DNA of 64,000 nt, taken from NCBI GenBank assembly GCA_022843845.1, contig JALHMW010000016.1, forward strand, positions 32,376-96,375. The letters run 5' to 3'. The notes under the pieces were generated by a model, which was not told the DNA's origin, did not search any database, and was given only the letters and a program-made list of their open reading frames with translations. The translations under genes were made by a program, and so were the position numbers. The DNA is from Archangium sp. Lineage in GTDB: Bacteria > Myxococcota > Myxococcia > Myxococcales > Myxococcaceae. Position 1 is the stretch's first letter, and each line of letters begins with the position of its first letter. Of this stretch, positions 1-10,008 are shown in pieces.

Positions 1-1
1 C

Positions 2-442
2 GGCGCCAACCCGCTCACGGCGCAGTTTCAGCAGATGGTCGACACGCTCCAGAAGTCGGTGCGTGAGGTGCACCTCACGGTGACGTGGAAGGAAGGCAAG
101 CTCACCGAGAGCATCGACCTCGTCACGCACATCGTCTCGCTCGGGCCCGGCTCGGATCGAAACGGTGGCGCCGCGGCGGTGGCTGGCGCTCCTGCAGGCG
201 CGGCGGCCGAGGCCTTCGTCGACGCGATGACAGGTCAGCCGGTGGCCAACGCGCAGCCCGGCCCCAACGGCCAGATGATCAACCCGGCGACGAACCAGCC
301 CGTCATCACGGCGGCGCAGTTCGCGCAGCAGAGCGGCGGTGCGGCGGGCCTCCAGAATGCCCTGCCCGGCCTTCGCCCCATCGCGCCCGGCATCGTTCCG
401 CAGGGCATCGGCAACGTCATCAGGGCTGGCGGCTTTCGATGA
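2..442 (+). CDS. gspI: Type II secretion minor pseudopilin GspI, C-terminal part
   Basis: The gene begins before the window; the readable frame runs from base 2 to a TGA at 440-442. The first visible residues fit the C-terminal beta domain of GspI-type minor pseudopilins, with an evaluable 'VTWKEGK' strand and 'LVTHIVSLGPGS' strand. After about residue 60 the protein continues into an Ala/Gly/Pro/Asn-rich tail that ordinary GspI lacks. The stop overlaps the ATG of gspJ by 4 bp (ATGA), so translation is probably coupled. GspI would sit at the pseudopilus tip with GspJ and GspK. The assignment rests mainly on its position before gspJ and gspK, because the diagnostic N-terminal methylation motif is off the left edge. 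Confidence 0.75.
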   Translation, partial: GANPLTAQFQQMVDTLQKSVREVHLTVTWKEGKLTESIDLVTHIVSLGPGSDRNGGAAAVAGAPAGAAAEAFVDAMTGQPVANAQPGPNGQMINPATNQPVITAAQFAQQSGGAAGLQNALPGLRPIAPGIVPQGIGNVIRAGGFR

Positions 443-1116
443 GGCAGACGCGCGCCCGCGGCTTCACGCTGATCGAGGTCATCACAGCCATCGGCATCAC
501 CGCGTTCATCGGCGTCGTCATCGGCGTCACCTTCAGCACCACCATCGCCAACAAAGACGTCATCGAGGGTCAGGCCGAGCGCTACCGCATGCTGCGCGCG
601 GCGATGAGCCGCATGTCGCGAGAGATCGGCGCGGCGTACGTGAGCGATCGTTTCGACTCGAGGCGCTACCGCGACGCCTTCGATCGCCCGACCAACTTCG
701 TGGGCACGCGCGAGAAGCTGATGTTCACCTCGCTCGCGCACCAGCGCCTGTACGCCGACGCCAAAGAGAGCGACCAGATGGTCGTCGAGTACCAGGTCAA
801 GCGCTCGCCCGACCCGAAGGCGAAAGACAGGCAAGACCTGCTGCGCCGCGAGAAGACGATTCTCGAAGAGCGCATGGAGCGCGGCGGCACCGAAGACATC
901 CTCTTCGAGGGCATCAAGAAGCTCGAGTTCCAGTATTGGAACAGCGAGCGCAAGCAGTGGGAGGACGAGTGGGACACGCGGCGCAGCGAGCGGCGTACCA
1001 TTCTGCCCACGCGCGTGAAGATGACCATCATCGCGGTCGACGAGAACGGAAAAGACGTGAAGTACGTCAGCCAGACGCGCGTGATGCTCAACACCGAGTT
1101 CCCGAGGTTCCAGTGA
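439..1116 (+). CDS. gspJ: Type II secretion minor pseudopilin GspJ
   Basis: A 225-residue minor pseudopilin of the type II secretion pseudopilus tip. The N-terminus is a textbook class III signal: a short basic leader, then the prepilin peptidase site in 'RARGFTLIEV' with Glu at +5 of the mature protein, followed by a hydrophobic helix to about residue 30. The body has the charged beta-rich pattern of GspJ (PF11612), including 'ILFEGIKKLEFQYWN' near residues 153-167. The ATG start is chosen because it overlaps the preceding stop (ATGA) and puts the leader directly at the N-terminus. The downstream gspK GTG overlaps its stop in the same way, so I, J and K are one coupled cistron group. Confidence 0.93.
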   Translation: MRQTRARGFTLIEVITAIGITAFIGVVIGVTFSTTIANKDVIEGQAERYRMLRAAMSRMSREIGAAYVSDRFDSRRYRDAFDRPTNFVGTREKLMFTSLAHQRLYADAKESDQMVVEYQVKRSPDPKAKDRQDLLRREKTILEERMERGGTEDILFEGIKKLEFQYWNSERKQWEDEWDTRRSERRTILPTRVKMTIIAVDENGKDVKYVSQTRVMLNTEFPRFQ

Positions 1117-2597
1117 GGGCCGGGCACGCGTCACGTCAGCGTCGGCTGCGTCGGCCCGTGGCGGTCGCTGCTCCGAAGGCGCCCTCGCGTCGTCGTCGCG
1201 GAGAGCGCGGCGTGGCGCTGCTGCTCGTGCTCGTCGGCATCGCCGTGCTGGCCCTCGTCGCCAACGAGGTGCGTTACAACTCGATGGTCGAGCTGCGGCT
1301 GGCGACCAACCAGCGTGACGAGCTGCGCGCGACGTACCTGGCGCGCTCGGGCGTCGCGATGTCGCGGCTCATTCTTCGCTACCAGAAGCAGATGGATGCG
1401 ATGCCCATTCCGAACTTCAGCGGCATGCTGCAGGGGCTGATGGGCAGCAACCCGGCCCTCGCGGGGCTCCTCGGCGGCGGTGGCGGCGCGGGTGGGCTTG
1501 GTGCCCTCGCGGGCGCGCTCGGTGGTGGCGGGCTCCCCGGAGGCATGCCCGGCCTCCCCGGCATGCCCGGTCTTCCCGGCGCGCCCGGCGGCGCAGGCGG
1601 TATGAGCACGGCCAGCATTCAGCTGTGGCGCATGGCGAAGATCGACTGCCACATGCTCGAGGGCATGGTGCCCGAGGTGACCGAGAAGGGCGGCCTCGCG
1701 CCGATCGCGAAGAACAAGAAGTTCGAGTTCGACGACGAGAACCCCGAGCTCGGCAAAGAGATGCAGGCCAAGAAGTTCGGCTCGTTCACCGGCTGCTTCG
1801 ACACCGTCATCAGCGATGAAGAAGAGCGCATCAACCTCAACAAGCTCGACGGCACGATGCTGGTCGCCGTCGTCGTCGCCAACCAGCTCGTCGCGACGCT
1901 GAACGACAAGCGGTACGAGTTCCTCTTCGAGAAGGAAGACGCGAACCGCCTCAAGATCCCCGCGAACGACATCATCCTCGGCATGAAGGACTGGATCGAC
2001 GAGGACGAGAGCGGCTCGAGCCTGAACCTCACCGGTCAGGGCGAGCCCTTCATGCGCGGGTTCTCGGACGAGAACGGCGGGTATTCGAACTACGAGACCC
2101 GGTACAAAGCCAAGAACGCACGCTTCGACAGTCTCGACGAGGTGTTCATGGTTCACGGCGTGAACGACCGTGTGATGGCTGCCTTCAAAGACAAGTTCAC
2201 CGTCTACCCAGACATGAACGCGCGGCTGAACATCAACACCGACGATCCCGTGATGCTCGAGATCGCCATCCGCTCCATCGTCAACCCGATCCCCGTCGAC
2301 CCGCGGCTCAACGATCCGATCTTCATCGACACGGTCATCAAGCGCATTCGCGCGGCGCGGCTCTTCGCGATGTTCGGCATGAGCGTCGTCGACTTCGCGA
2401 ACATCGTCGCGTCAGCGGGCCTCACGGTGAACCCGACCATTCTGAACAACCCGCAGAACCAGCGCTTCATCGGTGACAAGAGCTCGACCTATCGCCTCTC
2501 GGTGACAGGCTCGGCGGGCGACGTCACCCGCACCATCACGGCGATCGTTCGCCTCGACGACGGCCTCGGCCGGCTCGTCTACTGGAGAGAGGAGTAA
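1113..2597 (+). CDS. gspK: Type II secretion minor pseudopilin GspK
   Basis: A 494-residue GspK. A long Arg-rich leader (about 33 residues) precedes the hydrophobic helix 'VALLLVLVGIAVLALVANE'; the missing Glu at +5 is normal for GspK. The rest carries GspK features such as 'DEEERINLNKLDG' and a helical domain ending in general secretion K-type sequence. The GTG at 1113 is preferred because it overlaps the gspJ stop (GTGA); a GTG at 1158 is an alternative that would shorten the leader. Residues about 110-164 are an unusual low-complexity Gly/Leu/Pro insertion with repeated GLPGMP units, not part of the classical GspK fold. GspK is thought to cap the pseudopilus tip as a complex with GspI and GspJ. 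Confidence 0.92.
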   Translation: MRAGHASRQRRLRRPVAVAAPKAPSRRRRGERGVALLLVLVGIAVLALVANEVRYNSMVELRLATNQRDELRATYLARSGVAMSRLILRYQKQMDAMPIPNFSGMLQGLMGSNPALAGLLGGGGGAGGLGALAGALGGGGLPGGMPGLPGMPGLPGAPGGAGGMSTASIQLWRMAKIDCHMLEGMVPEVTEKGGLAPIAKNKKFEFDDENPELGKEMQAKKFGSFTGCFDTVISDEEERINLNKLDGTMLVAVVVANQLVATLNDKRYEFLFEKEDANRLKIPANDIILGMKDWIDEDESGSSLNLTGQGEPFMRGFSDENGGYSNYETRYKAKNARFDSLDEVFMVHGVNDRVMAAFKDKFTVYPDMNARLNINTDDPVMLEIAIRSIVNPIPVDPRLNDPIFIDTVIKRIRAARLFAMFGMSVVDFANIVASAGLTVNPTILNNPQNQRFIGDKSSTYRLSVTGSAGDVTRTITAIVRLDDGLGRLVYWREE

Positions 2598-2600
2598 CCC

Positions 2601-4187
2601 ATGGCCCGCGTCCTCGGCCTCGACCTCGGCAGCTACTCGGTGAAGGCCGTGCTCCTCGAGACCACCATGCGTGGTTTTCAGGTGAAGGCCTACGCCACCG
2701 CGCCCGTCGCGGCGGAGGGTGAGCGGCTGCCGCGCCTCGAAGCAGCGATTCAACAGCTCCTCGCCTCGGGCCCGCTCACGGCGGACTCGGTGACGGTGGC
2801 CGTGCCAGGCGTCTCGATGGCGACCCACACGCTCGCCTTGCCCTTCAACGACCCCAAGAAGGTCGAAGCTGCGCTCGCTGGAGAGGTCGCCGATCAGCTG
2901 CCGTTCGACCTCGACGAAGCCGTCTACGACTACCAGTCGAACGACGCGAAGATCGGCGACGTCAAAGGCGCGCAGGTGCTCGTGGGCGTCTTGAAGCGCA
3001 GCGAGCTCAGCGGGCTGCTCGAGTCGCTCAAGAAGTCGAAGCTCGACCCGCGCGTCGTCACGCACTCCGGGCTCACGTACCAGAACGTGCTCAACACGCT
3101 GCCACCGACGGCTGACGACGAAGGCGTGGCGGTGGTCGACCTCGGGCACGAGCGCATCAGCCTGGCGATCGGCAGGGCCGGCGGTCCCGTCGACTTCGCG
3201 CGCATGTTCATGGGCGGCGGGCTCGCGCTGACCAAGGCGCTCTCGACCGAGTTCCAGATTCCGCTCGCCGAGGCGCAGACGTGGAAAGAGAACCACGGCG
3301 CGGTGGGGACCGAGGTCGTCGGCCCCGATGCCGAGCGGGCCGCGGGCGCGTTCCTGCGGGCGCTCCAGCCGGTCATTCGGGAGCTGCGCTCGAGCATCAA
3401 GTCGTACTCGGCGCGCATGAAGCGGCCGGTGACGAGGATCCTGCTCTGCGGCGGCACGGCGAAGCTACTGGGCCTCGCCGGTCAGCTCGAGAAGGACCTC
3501 GGCATCGCGACCTCGATGGTGACGCTGCCGGCCGACACCCAGGGCGCGCTCGGGCTCAACGCAGGCCCCGAGGCCGTACAGGCGTGGGCGCTCGCGCTGC
3601 GTGGCCAGGCGACGGGCGCCAAGGCGCCGCGGTTCAACCTTCGCCGTGGCGAGTTCGCCTTCAAGAGCGACTTCGACTTCGCCAAGGACAAGCTCGGGCA
3701 GATCGCCGCCTTCGCGGTGGTGCTCGTCGTGCTGCTCATCGCGTCGGGCATCGCGCGAAACACGATTCTGGAGCGGCGCGAGAAGGTGGTCGATCAGGTG
3801 CTGTGCGACGTCACCACCAGGATCCTCGGCAAGTGTGAGAGGAACTTCGACATCGCGCTCAACCTGCTCGAGGGCAAAGAGAGCCCCGCCGCGGGCGTGC
3901 CCAAGCGCACCGCCGTGTCGTTGCTCGCCGAGGTGTCGCAGCGCATTCCCGCCGACTCGCCCGTCACCATCGAGCGCGTCACGGTCGATCTCGATCGCAT
4001 CGAACTGGTCTGCCAGGCGCCGAGCGTGAAGCAGATGGAAGACGTGATCGCCGCGCTGAAGACCTACAAGTGCTTCAAGGAGATCAGCGAAGGCAAGGTC
4101 GAGAAGTCGAAGGACGGCACCAAGGTCGGCTTCCGCCTCGACGTGAAGGTCGAGTGCCCCGACGAGAGCAACGCGGGGCAGGGGTGA
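2601..4187 (+). CDS. gspL: Type II secretion inner-membrane platform protein GspL
   Basis: A 528-residue protein with a PilM/GspL-type actin-like ATPase fold: N-terminal 'VLGLDLGSYSVKAVLLE' is the phosphate-1 motif of ASKHA proteins, and 'ILLCGGTAKLLGLAG' near residues 281-295 is the adenosine motif. A single transmembrane helix lies at about residues 370-387, followed by a ferredoxin-like periplasmic domain. GspL links the cytoplasmic GspE ATPase to GspM in the inner membrane platform. A clear Shine-Dalgarno (GAGAGGAG) lies just before the ATG. It is longer than the roughly 400 residues of enterobacterial GspL and its cytoplasmic half looks more PilM-like, as is usual in myxobacteria. Gene order K-L-M-N supports the call. 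Confidence 0.92.
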   Translation: MARVLGLDLGSYSVKAVLLETTMRGFQVKAYATAPVAAEGERLPRLEAAIQQLLASGPLTADSVTVAVPGVSMATHTLALPFNDPKKVEAALAGEVADQLPFDLDEAVYDYQSNDAKIGDVKGAQVLVGVLKRSELSGLLESLKKSKLDPRVVTHSGLTYQNVLNTLPPTADDEGVAVVDLGHERISLAIGRAGGPVDFARMFMGGGLALTKALSTEFQIPLAEAQTWKENHGAVGTEVVGPDAERAAGAFLRALQPVIRELRSSIKSYSARMKRPVTRILLCGGTAKLLGLAGQLEKDLGIATSMVTLPADTQGALGLNAGPEAVQAWALALRGQATGAKAPRFNLRRGEFAFKSDFDFAKDKLGQIAAFAVVLVVLLIASGIARNTILERREKVVDQVLCDVTTRILGKCERNFDIALNLLEGKESPAAGVPKRTAVSLLAEVSQRIPADSPVTIERVTVDLDRIELVCQAPSVKQMEDVIAALKTYKCFKEISEGKVEKSKDGTKVGFRLDVKVECPDESNAGQG

Positions 4188-4193
4188 TTCGCC

Positions 4194-4742
4194 ATGGCTG
4201 ACATCGCAACCACGATTCAGAGTTCCTTCGCCACCCTCTCCGCGCGCGAGCGGCGCCTGGTGATGGCCGCCGGCTTCGCCGTGTCGGTCTTCCTCGTCTT
4301 CATGGTGACGTTCAGCTTCTCGAACAAGGCCGCCGCGATTCGCAACCGCACCTCCCAGAAGATCGAGAAGCTCTCGAAGGTGCAGGACCTGGCGGCCAGC
4401 TACAACCAGTCACGCGCCCAGCGGGAGATGGCCGAGCGGCAGCTCGCCGCGTCGAACATTCGCCTCTCGTCGTACCTGGAGGACATCGCGAAGCAGAAGG
4501 GGGTCGATCTGCCCACCATCAACCCGAAGGCCGACGTCCAGCTCGAGGGCACGAAGATCGTCGAGAGCTCGGTCGAGGTGAACCTCACCGACGTGAAGCT
4601 CAACCGGCTGCTCGAGTTCCTGGCGGCCGTCGAGGGTGGCCAGGGCGTGGTGAAGGTGAAGTACATGCGGCTCGAGCCCCGCGTCTCGAGCGAGAGCATC
4701 ACGGCATGGCTGCAGATCGCCACCTACCACCTGAAGAACTGA
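4194..4742 (+). CDS. gspM: Type II secretion inner-membrane protein GspM
   Basis: A 182-residue bitopic protein. A short cytoplasmic N-terminus with 'ARERRLVMAAG' leads into one transmembrane helix (about residues 23-41), then a predicted coiled segment (about 50-90) and a small ferredoxin-like periplasmic domain ending 'ITAWLQIATYHLKN'. The layout, size and position between gspL and gspN match GspM, which dimerises with GspL in the type II secretion platform. Sequence conservation in GspM is low, so the call relies on topology and synteny. It starts 6 bp after gspL and is surely in the same transcript. Confidence 0.88.
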   Translation: MADIATTIQSSFATLSARERRLVMAAGFAVSVFLVFMVTFSFSNKAAAIRNRTSQKIEKLSKVQDLAASYNQSRAQREMAERQLAASNIRLSSYLEDIAKQKGVDLPTINPKADVQLEGTKIVESSVEVNLTDVKLNRLLEFLAAVEGGQGVVKVKYMRLEPRVSSESITAWLQIATYHLKN

Positions 4743-4752
4743 CCTTTCCGCC

Positions 4753-5676
4753 ATGGCCTCTTCGAAGCTCAGAGTCGTTCGCAAGGTGTTCGCGTACACG
4801 GGGTTCTTCTTCCTCGCGGTGCTGATCGCGTTCTTCCTGACGTTCCCCTACGACGCGCTCAAAGACCGTGTGCGCCTCGAGGCCGACCGCGCCGGTTACT
4901 TCGCGCGAATCAGCTCGATGGGCCCTGGCTTCTTCGGCGTTCGCGCCAGGGGCATCGAGCTGAGCAAGAAGGCCGACACCGACCCGCCGCCCGCGCCGCT
5001 CAAGGTCGACTCGGTGTCTGCAGGGCCCACGCTGTTGCCGCCGGGCCTCGGCGTCACCGCGAAGCTCTTCGATGGCACCGTGGCGGTGAAGGTGTCTGGG
5101 TTCTCGAACATTCGGGTGCGCATCGACGCTGAAGGTCTCAACCTCGCGAACCCCGACTTGAAGGCGTTCTCGGGCATCGACTTCTCGGGAATGGTCGAGG
5201 CGCACGTCGATCTCTCGCTCCCACGCGTCGCGGTCGGCCCGGGGCCAGCGGAGCCCGATCTCGGTCAGGCCACGGGCACGATCTCGATCGACGCGAAGCA
5301 GCTCGCCATCAACGGCGGCTCGATGTCGATGGTGATTCCCCAGTTCGGGCCAGAGCCGACGCCGCTCGATCTGCCGAAGATCGTGGTGGGCGATTTGAGC
5401 GGGAAGCTCAAGTTCGAGAAGGGCGCGGGCACCATCGAGAAGTTCGAGGCGAAGTCGGCCGATCTCGAGCTCCAGGCGACGGGCACGCTGAAGCTGGCCA
5501 AGCGCCTCGAGTACGCCGAGCCCGGCATCGAGCTGCGCTTCAAGCCAGACCCGGAGTTCCAGAAGCGCCTGGGCCTCATCGGCAGCGCGCTGTCGATGGT
5601 GGGGCCGGACCCGAAAGATCCGTCGTGGCGCATGGGCCGTCTGACCGGCTACCTGGGCCGCCCGAACTTCCGCTGA
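4753..5676 (+). CDS. gspN: Type II secretion system protein GspN
   Basis: A 307-residue protein with one N-terminal transmembrane helix (about residues 11-31) and a long beta-rich periplasmic region, the organisation of the deltaproteobacterial GspN family (TIGR04411-like), which is related to the AsmA-like/classical GspN fold. The segment 'LTFPYDALKDRV' directly after the helix is typical of this family. Start ATG is 10 bp after gspM. Its exact role in secretion is unclear; in other bacteria GspN is dispensable or accessory. It is the last recognisable gene of the operon that enters the window from the left. Confidence 0.88.
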   Translation: MASSKLRVVRKVFAYTGFFFLAVLIAFFLTFPYDALKDRVRLEADRAGYFARISSMGPGFFGVRARGIELSKKADTDPPPAPLKVDSVSAGPTLLPPGLGVTAKLFDGTVAVKVSGFSNIRVRIDAEGLNLANPDLKAFSGIDFSGMVEAHVDLSLPRVAVGPGPAEPDLGQATGTISIDAKQLAINGGSMSMVIPQFGPEPTPLDLPKIVVGDLSGKLKFEKGAGTIEKFEAKSADLELQATGTLKLAKRLEYAEPGIELRFKPDPEFQKRLGLIGSALSMVGPDPKDPSWRMGRLTGYLGRPNFR

Positions 5677-5686
5677 AGCATCTCCC

Positions 5687-6637
5687 GTGGCGAGCCGTCG
5701 TCGAGCAGCCGGACCTCCGAAGTCGATGACCTCGGAGAAGGCGCGCGCCGCGTGGTGGCTTCAGCACGCCGAGGCTGGCGACGGCGTCGCGATGGTCGAG
5801 GTCGCCGAGCGCTTCGAACGTGGCGCCGGCGTCGCCAGGAGCCAGGAGACCGCGCTCCACTGGTACCGCAAGGCCACCCGCGCGGGCGTGACGCTGGCTC
5901 CGGCGCTCGTCGGAGAGACCGTCTTCGAGGCCGACCCGATCGCCGGCATCGTGTGGCTGATGCTCGGCTTCGAGCGCGCGCCGTCGGGCGATGACGCGAA
6001 CGCGGTGATGGCTGCGTCGTTGACGGCCTACGAGCCGCGCTTGAGCGACGAGGCGATTCAGGCCGCGCAGGTGTGGGCCGATGCGTGCCGGGAGCGTGAT
6101 GGCTGGCCTGACGACGTGCCCGCGACGCATGGCCTGAGGGACCCTTTTCGTCCGCGCCCGCCAACCCCTGCCCTGCCGACGCGCGAGCCGCGCACGGCCG
6201 AGCACTTGATCAAACGAGTGGCGTTCGGGCCGTGGTCGACGGCGCTCCCACCCGCCGCGCAGGTCGAGACGATTCACGCGGGCCAGCACCTGCGCGCGAC
6301 GTGGGGCGGCGCGTACACGCAGCACCTCGTGTGGGCGACGCTGGCGCCCGGCGTCGACATCGAGACGTACGTGAAGCGCTCGGCGAGCTCGACCGCGCGG
6401 CTGTGGAAGCCCGACGCGAAGGCAGACCGGTTTCTCTTGCGAGGGCTCGACACCACCTCGTGCGTCTTTTCGGGGCTCGGGCCCTCAGCCGGGCAGCGGG
6501 CGCTCAAGCGCTTCGTCACCAGAGACGATCAGGTCGCGGTGCTGACGGCCGTCGCGGCGGTCGCTGCCTTCGAGGCGAAGCGTGAGTCCCTCGAGGCGAT
6601 CGCCGACGGCGTCTCGATGGTCATCGCGCAGGCCTGA
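5687..6637 (+). CDS. Sel1-like repeat protein of unknown function
   Basis: A 316-residue soluble protein starting at a GTG 10 bp after gspN, so possibly co-transcribed with the secretion operon. Residues about 21-66 form a Sel1-like helical repeat ('MVEVAERFERGAGV' then 'ALHWYRKATRAG'), a solenoid unit that mediates protein contacts. The C-terminal half has no repeat I can recognise. No signal peptide or membrane segment is visible if the GTG is used; an internal ATG at 5726 is an alternative start. Its 3' end overlaps the 3' end of the convergent nucleotidyltransferase gene by 17 bp. Function unknown; a link with secretion is only positional. Confidence 0.75.
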   Translation: MASRRRAAGPPKSMTSEKARAAWWLQHAEAGDGVAMVEVAERFERGAGVARSQETALHWYRKATRAGVTLAPALVGETVFEADPIAGIVWLMLGFERAPSGDDANAVMAASLTAYEPRLSDEAIQAAQVWADACRERDGWPDDVPATHGLRDPFRPRPPTPALPTREPRTAEHLIKRVAFGPWSTALPPAAQVETIHAGQHLRATWGGAYTQHLVWATLAPGVDIETYVKRSASSTARLWKPDAKADRFLLRGLDTTSCVFSGLGPSAGQRALKRFVTRDDQVAVLTAVAAVAAFEAKRESLEAIADGVSMVIAQA

Positions 6638-7157
6638 GCCGCGCCTCGTACAGCTCGAACTTCGTGAGCTGCCGTTCCTGTCGGCACCAGTCGCGGAGGC
6701 GCTCGAGGTCGACGTCGTGCGCGTGAGCCCGGTGAACGTGCAGCGCTTGCTCGAGTCCGCTGAGATCGTTCCAGTACAAATAAGAAGCCAGTCGATCTCT
6801 GCATGAGTCGAAAGGCGTCAACACATGCAGGGTCTCATCGTCGCGCCGCACCGTGCGCCAGGTCGTGACGAGATCATCTCCGATCGCGAGCGGACCCGGC
6901 GGGAACTCGAGCGGGAAGCGAGACTGGGGATGCACGTAGAAGTCCGCCTTGCGACGAAAGCCCAGCGAGCGCAGCGCGGCTTCGCCACCCTTCCCCTGGA
7001 ACGTCAGGACGAAGTCGATGTCGAGCGATTGGTAGGCTTCAGGAGCGTAGTACGTGGCCGCGCTTCCACCGGTGAGCACCGCGACGAAGCCGGTCCGATC
7101 GAGCGCCGTGCAGACCTCGAAGGCGACGTCGGTGAGCGTCGACTCAGACGAAATCAC
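6621..7157 (-). CDS. Nucleotidyltransferase-fold protein, AbiEii-like toxin candidate
   Basis: A 178-residue protein with a nucleotidyltransferase signature: '[13 protein letters not shown]' followed 5 residues later by 'LDIDFVLTF', the GGSxA...DxD pattern of MNT/AbiEii-type minimal nucleotidyltransferases (residues about 28-54). Enzymes of this group transfer nucleotides to RNA, tRNA or protein, and several act as toxins. It is shorter than AbiEii (about 300 residues), so it belongs to a compact subfamily. The GTG start overlaps the stop of the upstream winged-helix gene (GTGA), the arrangement expected of an antitoxin-toxin operon. Base composition here is less GC-rich than the neighbouring secretion genes, which hints at acquisition. 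Activity as a toxin is inference. Confidence 0.7.
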   Translation of the reverse strand: MISSESTLTDVAFEVCTALDRTGFVAVLTGGSAATYYAPEAYQSLDIDFVLTFQGKGGEAALRSLGFRRKADFYVHPQSRFPLEFPPGPLAIGDDLVTTWRTVRRDDETLHVLTPFDSCRDRLASYLYWNDLSGLEQALHVHRAHAHDVDLERLRDWCRQERQLTKFELYEARLRPAR

Positions 7158-7501
7158 GGCAGCCCCGGCTTGCCTGGCCGACGAGGCCTGCGACGCTTCA
7201 ACGCCAGCTTCGAGACCAGCTCAGGGTCTTGCTTCGCCATCGCCCACAGCAGCGCGCTCAGCTCTTTTGACGCGAAGAAGCGAGGGTTCAGCGCGACGAC
7301 GCGGGTCCTGCCCACGCTGCGGCTGACGATGATGCCGTCTCGCTCGAAGCTCTCCAGCAAACGCTGCACGGCGAAGAGCCGCAGACCGAGGAGCGCACCG
7401 AGCTCAGATGGATACGTCTCGGCCAGCACACGCACCGCGATCAACACCATCGTCCGGTTTCGGTTGCCGAAGAGCTGCGACGTGCGTTCGAGCATCACCA
7501 C
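7154..7501 (-). CDS. Winged-helix transcriptional regulator, putative antitoxin
   Basis: A 115-residue protein whose central part '[18 protein letters not shown]' followed by '[14 protein letters not shown]' reads as a winged helix-turn-helix with the recognition helix near residues 40-55. It is the first gene of a two-gene minus-strand operon with the nucleotidyltransferase gene, overlapping it by 4 bp. The first codon could be GTG at 7501 or the ATG at 7495. Both starts lie within the leftmost of two palindromes, so the protein most likely represses its own operon, as AbiEi-type and other HTH antitoxins do. The C-terminus is very basic ('[13 protein letters not shown]'), possibly for nucleic acid binding. 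Confidence 0.7.
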   Translation of the reverse strand: MVMLERTSQLFGNRNRTMVLIAVRVLAETYPSELGALLGLRLFAVQRLLESFERDGIIVSRSVGRTRVVALNPRFFASKELSALLWAMAKQDPELVSKLALKRRRPRRPGKPGLP

Positions 7502-7535
7502 AAGAATTGGTCATATCACCAACGATTTTGGTGAT
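7494..7535. promoter_or_regulatory. Two abutting 21-bp palindromic operators
   Basis: The rightward copy (7515-7535) is a perfect inverted repeat with 8-bp arms ATCACCAA and TTGGTGAT around a 5-bp spacer. The leftward copy (7494-7514) has the same length and layout, with arms ATCACCAC and TTGGTCAT. The two copies touch with no gap, giving a 21-bp (two helical turns) period, so dimers would bind on the same face. The left copy covers the start codon of the winged-helix gene. This is the design of an autorepressor operator; it might also influence the divergent FHA-sigma54 gene that starts at 7599. Confidence 0.65.
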
Positions 7536-7598
7536 TCAATCTGCGACCAAACGCGGTCCTTCCACGCCCTGCGCGCCGCGTGCTACCTCCCCAGCCCT

Positions 7599-9281
<1,683 letters not shown>

Positions 9282-9432
9282 CGCTCCAACCGTCGCTGGC
9301 ATGCGTGGTGCTCAACACCCCGCATGGCCCAGCGAAGACCGCGCGAACGTGTCGATGCAGCCGCAGGTTCGTGTCTCGAGCGAGGCTCCGCGGCCGCAGG
9401 GCCGTGTCGGAGAGTGAACGCCGTAACCGCTT

Positions 9433-9462
9433 GGAACCACACTCCTCCCAGCCCATTTAGAT
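9433..9462 (+). promoter_or_regulatory. Possible ECF-type promoter before the sigma factor gene
   Basis: The 210-bp gap between the FHA regulator and the ECF sigma gene contains GGAACC at 9433-9438, resembling the GGAAC -35 element recognised by RpoE-like ECF sigma factors, followed about 16 bp later by an AT-rich stretch (ATTTAGAT). This would allow autoregulation of the sigma gene starting at 9493. A 6-bp match is weak evidence. Nothing else could be recognised in the gap. Confidence 0.22.
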
Positions 9463-9492
9463 CGACCGCGCGAGAGGGGCGTTGAACGTTCC

Positions 9493-10008
9493 ATGACCGC
9501 GCTTCCACCCATTCACGATCTCTACCGCCAGCACCGGCAGCGCGCGCTGGCCGTCGTCCGCCGCATCGTCAAGGACGCCGACGAAGCCGAAGACGTCGTG
9601 CAGGACGTGTTCGTGCGCCTCTACTCGAAGGACGTGCACTTCGACGGCAAGGCCGCGTGCACCACCTGGCTGCACCGCATTCTCATCAACTCGTCGATCA
9701 ACTCGCTGCGCGCCCGCAAGCGCCGCGGCAAGCTCGAGACGCCGCTGGGCTTCGTGGAGGACCCGGAGTCGCGCGCGGTCGGCAATGAGCGGCACGCGTT
9801 GTTGCTGCAGGCGCTCCAGCATCTGTCGGAGCAGCACCGCCTCGTCGTCACCCTGCGCGACGTGCGCGGCTATTCGTACCCCGACATCGCCCGCATGCTC
9901 GGCCTGCCCGAAGGCACCGTGAAGAGCGCGCTCAACCGCGGCCGCACCCGGCTGGCGAAGGTGATGGGCGCGACCGACCCTGACGCCCTGGCTGCCAACG
10001 ACGACTGA
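9493..10008 (+). CDS. ECF RNA polymerase sigma factor
   Basis: A 171-residue group IV sigma factor. Region 2 (about residues 9-75) carries 'DEAEDVVQDVFVRLYSK', the core-binding and -10 recognition segment; region 4 (about 105-155) carries the helix-turn-helix 'YSYPDIARMLGLPEGTVKS'. Sigma regions 1 and 3 are absent, as in all ECF factors. No anti-sigma gene adjoins it on the same strand; the next gene is convergent. It could therefore be regulated by a distant anti-sigma factor, by transcription (see the GGAACC motif upstream), or by the neighbouring FHA activator. Confidence 0.93.
   Translation: MTALPPIHDLYRQHRQRALAVVRRIVKDADEAEDVVQDVFVRLYSKDVHFDGKAACTTWLHRILINSSINSLRARKRRGKLETPLGFVEDPESRAVGNERHALLLQALQHLSEQHRLVVTLRDVRGYSYPDIARMLGLPEGTVKSALNRGRTRLAKVMGATDPDALAANDD

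Noticed and set aside
6825..7598. N-terminal extension of the FHA-sigma54 regulator
   Set aside because: The stretch is antisense to the regulator-nucleotidyltransferase pair and crosses their operator; the FHA domain begins right at the ATG at 7599.
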